Below are positions 1 through 5,750 of a DNA stretch of 5,750 nucleotides, piece by piece. Source of the stretch: JBLIOB01 sp047639575 (GTDB lineage: Bacteria; Bacteroidota; Bacteroidia; Flavobacteriales_D; Parvicellaceae); contig JBLIOB010000274.1 of the NCBI GenBank assembly GCA_047639575.1, positions 1 through 5,750 of the forward strand, in the 5' to 3' direction. A model generated the notes under the pieces. That model was not told the origin of the DNA and ran no database searches. It saw only the letters and a program-made list of their open reading frames with translations. The position numbers and the translations under genes were made by a program. How positions within the stretch are numbered: position 1 is the first letter of the stretch; the number at the start of each line of letters is the position of its first letter.

Positions 1-773
1 TAGAGGAATTAGAGTTTAAAAATATGCTTTCCGCAGAAGAGGACAATCTGGGAGCGGTTTTGCAAATAACTGCTGGAGCAGGTGGTACAGAAAGTTGCGA
101 CTGGGGAGCTATGCTACTCAGGATGTACCTGATGTGGGCAGAAAAAAATGGCTACAAAGTCAAAGAATTAAATTATCAAGCTGGAGATGTTGCCGGAATT
201 AAAACGGTAACGATAGAATTTGAAGGTGATTTCGCTTTCGGTTATCTAAAAGGAGAAAACGGGGTTCATCGTCTAGTTAGAGTAAGTCCATTTAACTCCC
301 AAGGAAAGCGGATGACTTCTTTTGTTTCGGTTTATGTTTATCCATCGGTTGATGATACCATTGATATTAAAATTAATCCAGCCGACATTAGCTGGGATAC
401 ATTTAGGTCTGGCGGAGCTGGTGGACAGAATGTAAATAAAGTAGAAACCGGTGTGAGATTACGTCATGCTCCTTCTGGAATTGTAATTGAAAATACTGAG
501 ACTAGATCTCAACTTGGGAACAGGGAAAAAGCGATGCAATTATTGAAGTCTCAATTGTATGAGGCGGAAATTAGAAAGCGAAAAGAATCTCGTGATGAAA
601 TTGAAGCAGGTAAGTTGAAGATTGAATGGGGTTCTCAAATTCGCAGTTACGTGCTAGATGACAGGAGGGTTAAAGACCATAGAACGAATTACACCGTGAA
701 CGACCCAGACAAAGTACTCGATGGGGATTTGGGGCCTTTTCTAAAGGCATATTTAATGGAATACGGGGGATAG
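1..773 (+). CDS. prfB: Peptide chain release factor 2 (RF2), 5'-truncated by the window edge
   Basis: RF2 recognises UAA and UGA stop codons in the ribosomal A site and triggers hydrolysis of peptidyl-tRNA. The frame is open to the window edge; seven codons before the ATG at 24 (EELEFKN) continue the family alignment, so that Met is internal and the true start lies upstream. Counting from that Met, the RF2-type stop-recognition tripeptide SPF is at residues 88-90 (RF1 would have PxT), and the catalytic GGQ loop is at 133-135 within GGAGGQNVNKVE. The conserved GSQIRSYVLDD of the C-terminal domain is at 203-213. About 256 residues are visible of a usual ~365, so domain 1 is mostly missing. The position corresponding to E. 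coli residue 246, four before GGQ, is Ser; many bacteria have Ala or Ser there, E. coli K-12 has Thr. The programmed frameshift site known in many prfB genes would lie outside the window. Identification is essentially certain. Confidence 0.97.
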   Translation, partial: EELEFKNMLSAEEDNLGAVLQITAGAGGTESCDWGAMLLRMYLMWAEKNGYKVKELNYQAGDVAGIKTVTIEFEGDFAFGYLKGENGVHRLVRVSPFNSQGKRMTSFVSVYVYPSVDDTIDIKINPADISWDTFRSGGAGGQNVNKVETGVRLRHAPSGIVIENTETRSQLGNREKAMQLLKSQLYEAEIRKRKESRDEIEAGKLKIEWGSQIRSYVLDDRRVKDHRTNYTVNDPDKVLDGDLGPFLKAYLMEYGG

Positions 774-902
774 TAAATCCATTTTCAGAATCAGTGATTT
801 TATAGTATTGCTAACCGATTTATATCAGTCGAAATGAAAAATTCCACTACTTTATAAAACGATGAAAAAAGATCAATTTTTCATGCAACTTATATGTCCT
901 GA

Positions 903-940
903 ATTAAGTCTAATTTGGTATAGACTTAATCTATACCGAA
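903..940. repeat. Two overlapping, mutually exclusive inverted repeats (possible terminator or leader switch)
   Basis: Hairpin 1: ATTAAGTCTA (903-912) pairs perfectly with TAGACTTAAT (921-930) across an 8-base loop. Hairpin 2: TTTGGTATAGA (914-924) pairs with TCTATACCGAA (930-940) across a 5-base loop, with 10 Watson-Crick pairs and one G-U in RNA. The two compete for bases 921-924 and 930, so only one can form at a time. A short T-run (948-952) follows about seven bases after hairpin 2. The stems are AT-rich, so a classical strong terminator is not evident. Possible roles are termination of prfB, an attenuator-like switch in the leader of the next gene, or a DNA-binding site with dyad symmetry. 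The pairing is directly visible; the role is inference. Confidence 0.55.
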
Positions 941-1031
941 AACTAACTTTTTACAATTAAAAATAATCTTTACCCTGAGTCTCAGAACGAGGAATTTTTA
1001 GAAACAGGCTATATCCATTTAATGAGATAAG

Positions 1032-1048
1032 TAACTGATTTTCAGTTA
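1032..1048. repeat. Perfect 7-base-arm inverted repeat 30 bases before the secreted-protein start
   Basis: TAACTGA (1032-1038) and TCAGTTA (1042-1048) are exact reverse complements around the three-base centre TTT. It lies 29 bases before the ATG at 1078 and overlaps the near-match TATATTTA to the Bacteroidota -7 element by two bases. That position suits an operator or a small hairpin in the leader. It is short enough that chance cannot be excluded. Confidence 0.35.
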
Positions 1049-1077
1049 TATTTAACGCACACAAACTAGCGACCACT

Positions 1078-4000
1078 ATGAAAAAGCTACTATTACTTAG
1101 TTTTTCACTATTTCTTATTGGGACTTCATTTGCCCATAATGGAGATAAGACATTTAAATTTAGAGAGAACAAAGGGCAACTGGATGCCAATGTTCTGTTT
1201 CATAACCGACTTCACGTTGGCGATATGTTTCTTGAAAAAGATCGTTTTACATTTAAGATGTTCGATCCGAATCAACTAGAAGAGTTTTACAATAGACGTC
1301 ATGGCGATTTTAGTGAAGACTATCTAAACGGAATCGATATGCTTGAGTCGTGGGACATGCATGCATATTCAATGGTTTTTGATGGTGCTAATCCAGATGT
1401 TTTAGTTACAAGTCAGGATGAGGTTGAAGGGGTTGCTAACTATATGCTTGGTTCCGATCAAAGCAAATGGGCTTCAAATGCCAAAGCATATCGATTGGTT
1501 AATTATAAAGGATTGTATGATAACATTGACATGGAGATTTATGCTTCATTTCAAAACTTAAAGTATGACCTTATTGTTGCTCCAGGAGGCGATCCGAATC
1601 AAGTTAAAATCGATTATCAAAATGTGGATGGATTGACCTTGGAAGCTGGAGTTTTAAGTATTCAACTTTCAAATGGAATTGTTAAAGAACTAAAGCCAGT
1701 GTCGTTTCAAGACGACAACGGGACTAGGATAGAAGTGCCAACAGAGTTTGTGGTTGAAGATGGTAAAGTGTCATTCCGTTTTCCGGAAGGCTATGATACA
1801 AGCAAGGAATTAAGAATCGATCCAACTTGGGTGTTTTCCACACTAACCGGGTCTACTGCGGATAACTGGGGATATACTGCAACTTATGATGAACAAGGAA
1901 ACTTGTACGCTGGTGGAATTGTATTTGCAATAGGTTATCCTACAGTTGCAGGATCTTATTCTACTACTTTTGCAGGAGGGACTTTTGATTTTGCAATTTC
2001 TAAATTTTCTGACGATGGAACAGCCTTGTTGTACTCCACTTATTTAGGAGGAACCAATACCGAAATACCACATTCAATGGTGGTAGATAGTTCAGGAAAC
2101 TTAGTTGTTCTTGCAACAACTTCTAGCGCAGATTTCCCAACAACGACCGGAGCCTATGACCAAACCTTTAATGGAGGGGCGTTTGTTTCCGTGGTCGCTG
2201 GTTCTTTGACTTTTTCTACTGGTTCAGACATGGTAGTTTTCCGATTAAATAATACTGGAACGACCTTAATGCAAAGTACGTTTGTGGGTGGTACTGGAAA
2301 TGATGGGCTCAACATTAATCTCGTGTATAATTATGGCGATGATATTAGAGGAGAAATTGTTGTTAATGATTTAGATGAAGTTTACGTTGCTTCTTCAACG
2401 TTGTCCACAGATTTTCCAACTACTGCTGGTGCGTATAGCACAACTTCTTTCGGTGGTCAAGATGGAGTAGCCTTCAAATTAACAAGTGATTTATCTACGA
2501 TGTCATGGGGAACTTACCTAGGAGGTTCTGCTTCTGATGGAAATTACTCATTACGTGTTGGAACCGTTTCAGGAGATGTATTTCTCTGCGGTGGAACTCA
2601 AAGTACTGATTTAGCAACTACACCAGGGGTACTAGGAGCAGCTTACAACGGTGGTTCTCATGACGGATTTGTAGCGAGGTTAGACGGTTCAGTAGGTTCA
2701 CTAACTGAATTAACTTACCTCGGAACTGCAGGTTATGACCAAGCGTTTATCCTAGAGTTGGATGAAAATGAGGAAGTATTTACTACCGGTCAGACATTAG
2801 GAGCTTGGACAGTTGTAAATGCAGCATATAGTAATGCAAATGCGAAACAATTCATCCATAAAATGAACGACACATTTTCTACTGTAGATTATACAACTGT
2901 ATTTGGTTCTGGAGTTGGTGCTCAAATAGATATTTCTATTACAGCTTTTTTAGTGGATAATTGTGGAAATGTATATGTTGCCGGATGGGGTGGAACCGTC
3001 AATGGATTTGCAACTGCCGGAGGAAATACAAATGGAATGCCAATTACTTTTGACGCGCAACAAGCAACAACCGATGGAAGTGATTTCTATTTCTTTGTTT
3101 TAGAAAGAAATGCAACTTCTCAATTATACGGATCGTACTTAGGAAGCAATGCGGCTGCGGAACATGTTGATGGTGGAACCAGTCGATTTGATAAAAAAGG
3201 AAACGTTTATCAAGCAGTATGTGCTGCTTGCGGAGCCTCTAGTTTCCCAACTACTCCTGGAGTCTGGAGTTCTGTTAACGGAAGCACAAATTGTAACTTA
3301 GGAGCAATTAAATTTGGATTTGATTTTCAGGGTGTAGAAGCTATTGCAAATGTACCTCCAGACTTATTAGTGTGTGATCCTCCATTTGACGTTACGTTTA
3401 GTTCTGGTGGAACAGCACCAAATGCCTATTGGGATTTTGGCGATGGTGTAGGAACTTCCACAAGTTTGAATCCGAGTTACACTTATGCCGATACAGGAGC
3501 ATATATAGTTATGTATGTGGCTATAGACTCAAGCACGTGTAATATTGCAGATACTGCTTATTTCAATGTGAATATTTTGGAAAAAGAGGAATTCTCGGCA
3601 ACATTTGATATTCCTGTTGTAGACCCTTGTGCAGATAATGATTCATTGTTTGTTTCGGCAGCTTTTACTGGAGCCGGTGCAGATTCACTGATCTGGGATA
3701 TGGATGATGGTACTATTTATACTAACGATACTTCGATTGTACACTATTATACAACGCAAGGAACCTATATAATGTCCTTAACTGCATATGATCTTATATG
3801 CATGACCGACACAACGATTTATGATACGATTGTATTCATTCAAAATTTTGTTACTGTTGCTGCAACTGCATTTCCAAATGTCTTAGCATGTGACCCTCCG
3901 TACGATGTAAACTTTAGTGCTGGTGGTGTTCCACCTCCAATGGCGATTTGGGACTTTGATGATGGAACGACTTCTACTTTAATCAACCCGACCCACACAT

Positions 4001-4647
4001 TTACGGACACTGGGTTCTTTAACATCATGTATGTTGCCATTGACTCAAATACCTGTAACATAACGGATACTGCCTATTTAACGGTAGATATTAACGAATC
4101 AGAGACGTTCTCAGCTTCACTAGATTTTGATCCACCTCCTCCATGTGGATTTGACACTTTGTTTGTTGATTTAGCTTTCACGGGAACCGGAGCCGACTCT
4201 CTAATATGGGATATGGGTGATGGAACAGTGTATTACGATACAGCAATAAGCCATTTCTATGTGTTGCCGGGAGTTTATAATATTTCATTGTACGCAGTTG
4301 ATACTACCTGTAACAAGTCGGAAACAATAAATAGCTCTGTTACATTCTTAGGGAATGTCGTGTCTGAAGTTATTGTACCTAACGTATTCACCCCGAATGG
4401 TGATAATCAAAATGACGAAGTATCATTTGCTGGAGTAGATCCAAATGCCGAATACTCCTGGACTATATTCAACCGATGGGGTAAGAAAGTTTTCGAAAGT
4501 CAAAACACTGCCATAGCATGGGATGGCACTAATTTCAATAACGGTCAGGAATTAAAAGCTGGGATCTATTACTATGAGCTCATCTTTAAAGATCAATGCG
4601 CCAACGAGGAAAATGTACGTTCAGGTTATATTCACTTGATGCGCTAA
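1078..4647 (+). CDS. Secreted SBBP beta-propeller / PKD protein with type IX secretion type B sorting domain
   Basis: A 1189-residue secreted or surface protein. Residues 1-19 are a signal peptide (KK, then a Leu/Phe-rich core, likely cleaved after SFA), which supports the ATG at 1078; no Shine-Dalgarno precedes it, as usual in Bacteroidota. Residues ~26-252 match the DUF7948-like domain that precedes SBBP repeats (FRENKGQ at 28-34, closing IDPTW at 247-251). Residues ~253-757 hold about seven propeller repeats, marked by STYLGG-like strands near 256, 322, 402, 480, 547, 609 and 687, several preceded by FPTTxGAY-type segments. Cysteines at 629, 715, 718 and 739 cluster in the last blades. Residues ~758-1099 are four PKD domains (WDFGDG, WDMDDG, WDFDDG, WDMGDG). 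Residues 1100-1189 are the type B C-terminal sorting domain. It is therefore exported by Sec and then by the type IX system, and either released or attached to the surface. No enzyme motif is visible; adhesion or matrix binding is an inference. Neighbours give no functional hint and it appears to be transcribed alone. Confidence 0.95.
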   Translation: MKKLLLLSFSLFLIGTSFAHNGDKTFKFRENKGQLDANVLFHNRLHVGDMFLEKDRFTFKMFDPNQLEEFYNRRHGDFSEDYLNGIDMLESWDMHAYSMVFDGANPDVLVTSQDEVEGVANYMLGSDQSKWASNAKAYRLVNYKGLYDNIDMEIYASFQNLKYDLIVAPGGDPNQVKIDYQNVDGLTLEAGVLSIQLSNGIVKELKPVSFQDDNGTRIEVPTEFVVEDGKVSFRFPEGYDTSKELRIDPTWVFSTLTGSTADNWGYTATYDEQGNLYAGGIVFAIGYPTVAGSYSTTFAGGTFDFAISKFSDDGTALLYSTYLGGTNTEIPHSMVVDSSGNLVVLATTSSADFPTTTGAYDQTFNGGAFVSVVAGSLTFSTGSDMVVFRLNNTGTTLMQSTFVGGTGNDGLNINLVYNYGDDIRGEIVVNDLDEVYVASSTLSTDFPTTAGAYSTTSFGGQDGVAFKLTSDLSTMSWGTYLGGSASDGNYSLRVGTVSGDVFLCGGTQSTDLATTPGVLGAAYNGGSHDGFVARLDGSVGSLTELTYLGTAGYDQAFILELDENEEVFTTGQTLGAWTVVNAAYSNANAKQFIHKMNDTFSTVDYTTVFGSGVGAQIDISITAFLVDNCGNVYVAGWGGTVNGFATAGGNTNGMPITFDAQQATTDGSDFYFFVLERNATSQLYGSYLGSNAAAEHVDGGTSRFDKKGNVYQAVCAACGASSFPTTPGVWSSVNGSTNCNLGAIKFGFDFQGVEAIANVPPDLLVCDPPFDVTFSSGGTAPNAYWDFGDGVGTSTSLNPSYTYADTGAYIVMYVAIDSSTCNIADTAYFNVNILEKEEFSATFDIPVVDPCADNDSLFVSAAFTGAGADSLIWDMDDGTIYTNDTSIVHYYTTQGTYIMSLTAYDLICMTDTTIYDTIVFIQNFVTVAATAFPNVLACDPPYDVNFSAGGVPPPMAIWDFDDGTTSTLINPTHTFTDTGFFNIMYVAIDSNTCNITDTAYLTVDINESETFSASLDFDPPPPCGFDTLFVDLAFTGTGADSLIWDMGDGTVYYDTAISHFYVLPGVYNISLYAVDTTCNKSETINSSVTFLGNVVSEVIVPNVFTPNGDNQNDEVSFAGVDPNAEYSWTIFNRWGKKVFESQNTAIAWDGTNFNNGQELKAGIYYYELIFKDQCANEENVRSGYIHLMR
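3349..4377 (+). repeat. Duplicated pair of PKD domains (A1-B1-A2-B2) inside the secreted protein
   Basis: Residues 758-929 (A1-B1) and 930-1100 (A2-B2) are two copies of a two-domain unit. Equivalent cysteines sit exactly 172 residues apart: VCDPPFDV at C766 versus ACDPPYDV at C938, and VDPC at C851 versus PPPC at C1023. Shared segments include MYVAIDS.TCNI.DTAY in the A domains and TG.GADSLIWDM.DGT in the B domains. A domains resemble each other more than they resemble B domains, so the pair was duplicated as a unit. Synonymous positions have diverged strongly, for example in the GADSLIWDM segments, so the duplication is old or the copies have been kept by selection on protein. Confidence 0.85.
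4375..4644 (+). other. Type B C-terminal sorting domain of the type IX secretion system
   Basis: Residues 1100-1189 match the 'gliding motility-associated C-terminal domain' family (TIGR04131 / CHU_C type). The motifs occur in the expected order: VPNVFTPNGDNQNDE (1100-1114), NRWGKKVFES (1132-1141), WDGT (1148-1151) and GIYYYELIF (1162-1170), ending close to the C-terminus. Such domains direct passage of folded proteins through the outer-membrane type IX translocon. Type B domains are associated with PorP/SprF-like partners in studied species; no such partner gene is in this window. Confidence 0.93.
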
Positions 4648-4663
4648 CTAAGTACTGATTTTA

Positions 4664-4695
4664 TTCGTGAATTTGTATAGGCTTTTTTAGCTTTG
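4664..4695 (+). promoter_or_regulatory. Candidate Bacteroidota sigma-A promoter for the ArsC-like gene
   Basis: TAGCTTTG at 4688-4695 matches the Bacteroidota -7 consensus TAnnTTTG at every fixed base. The -33 element (consensus TTG) is weak: the best placed candidate is TTC at 4664-4666, 21 bases upstream; a true TTG at 4673-4675 is too close (12 bases). Transcription would start about four to five bases after the box, practically at the ATG at 4699, giving a leaderless or nearly leaderless mRNA. This is a sequence match only. Confidence 0.35.
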
Positions 4696-4698
4696 AGC

Positions 4699-5043
4699 AT
4701 GAAATTATATCACAACCCTAGATGTCGTAAAAGCCGAGAAGGACTTTGCGTATTAGAAGAAGCAGGTCAAGATGTTGAAGTAGTGGAGTATATGAAAAAC
4801 CCTCCATCTAAAGCCGAAATGAAAGACATTCTGAAAAAGTTGGAAATCAATGCTGAGCAGTTAGTAAGAAAAGGGGAGAAAATCTTTAAAGAAGAGTTTA
4901 AAGGGAAATCATTAACGGAATCGCAATGGATTGACGCTATGATTAAGTACCCGAATCTAATCCAACGTCCGATTCTTATTAAAGGAGATAAAGCAGCATT
5001 AGGAAGACCTGTCGAGGATATTATAGCATTGATGAATAGCTAG
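4699..5043 (+). CDS. arsC: ArsC/Spx-family protein, probable glutaredoxin-type arsenate reductase
   Basis: A 114-residue cytoplasmic thioredoxin-fold protein, close in length to E. coli ArsC (141 residues) but shorter at the C-terminus. The family reduces arsenate to arsenite using a single catalytic Cys and glutaredoxin/glutathione. Here YHNPRCRKSRE places the catalytic Cys at residue 9, and the arginines corresponding to E. coli Arg60, Arg94 and Arg107 are R57 (LVRKGE), R90 (IQRPI) and R103 (LGRPVEDI). The active site is CxxS, not the CxxC of Spx regulators. A second Cys (C17) lies one helix turn or two further on. I chose the ATG at 4699 because the family's first strand begins there; the frame could extend to a TTG at 4693, but that codon lies inside the promoter-like box. 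No other arsenic gene (arsR, arsB/acr3, arsM) is visible, so the substrate is uncertain and a YffB-like or other thiol role is possible. The next gene follows after five bases, suggesting cotranscription. Confidence 0.88.
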   Translation: MKLYHNPRCRKSREGLCVLEEAGQDVEVVEYMKNPPSKAEMKDILKKLEINAEQLVRKGEKIFKEEFKGKSLTESQWIDAMIKYPNLIQRPILIKGDKAALGRPVEDIIALMNS

Positions 5044-5048
5044 ATCTA

Positions 5049-5750
5049 TTGGGGGGAAGACGAAATAGAAGAAAGAAAACAGTTTGTTTTAACTGCGATC
5101 GAAAGTTAAAAGCGGATGATAATTTTTGTTTCAATTGCGGACAAGAAAATCACAATAAAAAAGCTCCGATTAAATTATTGATTGGTGATTTTGCGGGTGA
5201 TTATTTAACCATAGATTCTAAATTTTTAATGAGCTTAAAGGAATTATTCTTTAAGCCGGGAGTGATGGCGTTAGCTTTTACAAGTGGCAAACGTCAACAA
5301 TATATTAAGCCGATTCGGTTATACCTATTCGTCAGTTTTATCTTTTTTCTTTGTTTTAATTTGACGGCTATTAACAACAGTATTATTATTCCAACAACAA
5401 GTTCTGATGGAGAAAATGTCAGTCTATCCTTTGGTAATTCTACTGACGTTAGTGACGAGATAAGTGACATTGAAAAAACGAGAGATAGTTTGAAAACAAT
5501 CGTTTATAGTAACACTGCCTCAGTACTACAAAAAGAGAAGGCTGATGAAGCTTTAAAATCAGTCAATTCACAATCGTCTAGTATATCACAGAAAATTATG
5601 GACATGATTCCATACGTAGGCTTCTTGATGGTGCCAATGATGGCGATAGTGCTAATGCTATTTTTTAGGCGTCAAAAAAGATTTTTTGTAGAACATTTTA
5701 TATTTTCAATTCACGTTCACACCTTTGCATTCGCACTGTTTTCTGGGGTT
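5049..5750 (+). CDS. DUF3667-type zinc-ribbon membrane protein, TTG start, 3'-truncated by the window edge
   Basis: An uninterrupted 234-codon frame reaches the window end. The frame is closed by a TAG at 5037-5039, and the only plausible start before the conserved N-terminus is TTG at 5049; the first in-frame ATG comes about 60 codons later, beyond the zinc ribbon. Residues 13-30 form a zinc ribbon, CFNC then CFNC (C13, C16, C27, C30), followed by GQE. Residues ~62-90 carry SLKELFFKPG and SGKRQQYIKPIRLYLF, typical of DUF3667 proteins. Hydrophobic segments are at ~88-108, ~187-206 and from ~211 onward (FVEHFIFSIHVHTFAF), with a polar Ser/Asp/Lys-rich segment of about 75 residues between the first two. 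It is likely an inner-membrane protein with a cytoplasmic zinc ribbon; function is unknown. The start lies five bases after the ArsC-like stop, so the two are probably cotranscribed. A run of six G at 5051-5056 follows the start. Confidence 0.87.
   Translation, partial: MGGRRNRRKKTVCFNCDRKLKADDNFCFNCGQENHNKKAPIKLLIGDFAGDYLTIDSKFLMSLKELFFKPGVMALAFTSGKRQQYIKPIRLYLFVSFIFFLCFNLTAINNSIIIPTTSSDGENVSLSFGNSTDVSDEISDIEKTRDSLKTIVYSNTASVLQKEKADEALKSVNSQSSSISQKIMDMIPYVGFLMVPMMAIVLMLFFRRQKRFFVEHFIFSIHVHTFAFALFSGV

Larger units (their letters stand above)
774..1077. other. 304-base intergenic region between prfB and the large secreted-protein gene
   Basis: This AT-rich gap has no convincing gene. It contains an AT-only-loop inverted repeat with 8-base arms (862-869 and 877-884), the overlapping inverted repeats at 903-940, an 11-base odd palindrome CTGAGTCTCAG (975-985), and the perfect inverted repeat at 1032-1048. 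A 32-codon frame with ATG at 862 and TAA at 958-960 spans the main hairpins but has no recognisable product. A sequence TATATTTA (1047-1054) differs from the Bacteroidota -7 element TAnnTTTG only in its last base, but no TTG lies at the expected distance upstream, so I do not call it a promoter. The gap probably carries the end of the prfB transcript and the promoter and leader of the downstream gene. Confidence 0.7.

Noticed and set aside
24..26. ATG at 24 as the real start of prfB
   Set aside because: The frame is open upstream and the preceding codons continue the RF2 alignment; the usual protein is about 110 residues longer at its N-terminus.
862..884. AT-rich inverted repeat with 8-base arms as a prfB terminator
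   Set aside because: The arms are almost only A and T runs, the stem would be weak, and no T-run follows it.
862..960. 32-codon frame on the + strand (begins MKKDQFFMQL) in the prfB downstream gap
   Set aside because: No recognisable product, no ribosome-binding or promoter support, and its length is expected by chance in AT-rich DNA; kept only as context for the overlapping hairpins.
975..985. Odd palindrome CTGAGTCTCAG as an operator
   Set aside because: Five-base arms are expected by chance about this often in a 300-base gap, and nothing nearby supports a binding site.
957..1190. 77-codon frame on the - strand overlapping the start of the secreted-protein gene
   Set aside because: It runs antisense through the signal-peptide region of a clearly real gene and shows no family motif.
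3840..4061. 73-codon frame on the - strand within the PKD region
   Set aside because: Antisense shadow of strongly conserved PKD coding sequence; no motif of its own.
4693..4695. TTG at 4693 as the start of the ArsC-like gene
   Set aside because: It lies within the -7 promoter-like box and adds only two residues before the family's usual start at the ATG at 4699.
4648..4698. Terminator after the secreted-protein gene
   Set aside because: The 51-base gap contains a T-run (4683-4688) but no stem of useful length before it.

Overview
The window looks like a piece of a low-GC Bacteroidota chromosome, most likely from the Flavobacteriia or a close relative. The evidence is a Bacteroidota-style release factor 2, a very large secreted protein ending in a type B sorting domain of the type IX secretion system (found essentially only in this phylum), no Shine-Dalgarno sequences before the starts, and an exact match to the Bacteroidota -7 promoter element (TAnnTTTG) in front of one gene. 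All four genes lie on the + strand. I see no RNA gene, insertion sequence, CRISPR array or prophage gene.

Layout: (1) 1-773 is the 3' two-thirds of prfB, peptide chain release factor 2. (2) 774-1077 is a 304-base gap without a convincing gene. It holds two overlapping, mutually exclusive inverted repeats (903-940) and a smaller perfect one (1032-1048) just upstream of the next start. (3) 1078-4647 encodes a 1189-residue secreted protein: signal peptide, an N-terminal DUF7948-like domain with an FRENKGQ motif, about seven SBBP-type beta-propeller repeats, four PKD domains arranged as a duplicated pair (A-B-A-B, period 172 residues), and the type B C-terminal sorting domain. (4) 4699-5043 encodes a small thioredoxin-fold protein of the ArsC/Spx family with the catalytic Cys and three Arg of glutaredoxin-dependent arsenate reductases. 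(5) 5049-5750 is the 5' part of a further gene that runs off the window. It starts with TTG five bases after the ArsC stop and encodes a zinc-ribbon plus multi-membrane-segment protein of the DUF3667 type.

The genes do not form one pathway. prfB is housekeeping. The large protein is a cell-surface or secreted product probably transcribed on its own. The ArsC-like gene and the membrane protein are close enough to share a transcript. I found no clearly new system. The points most worth a second look are the switch-like overlapping hairpins in the 304-base gap, the internal duplication in the large surface protein, and the TTG-started membrane gene that ATG-only gene calling would miss.
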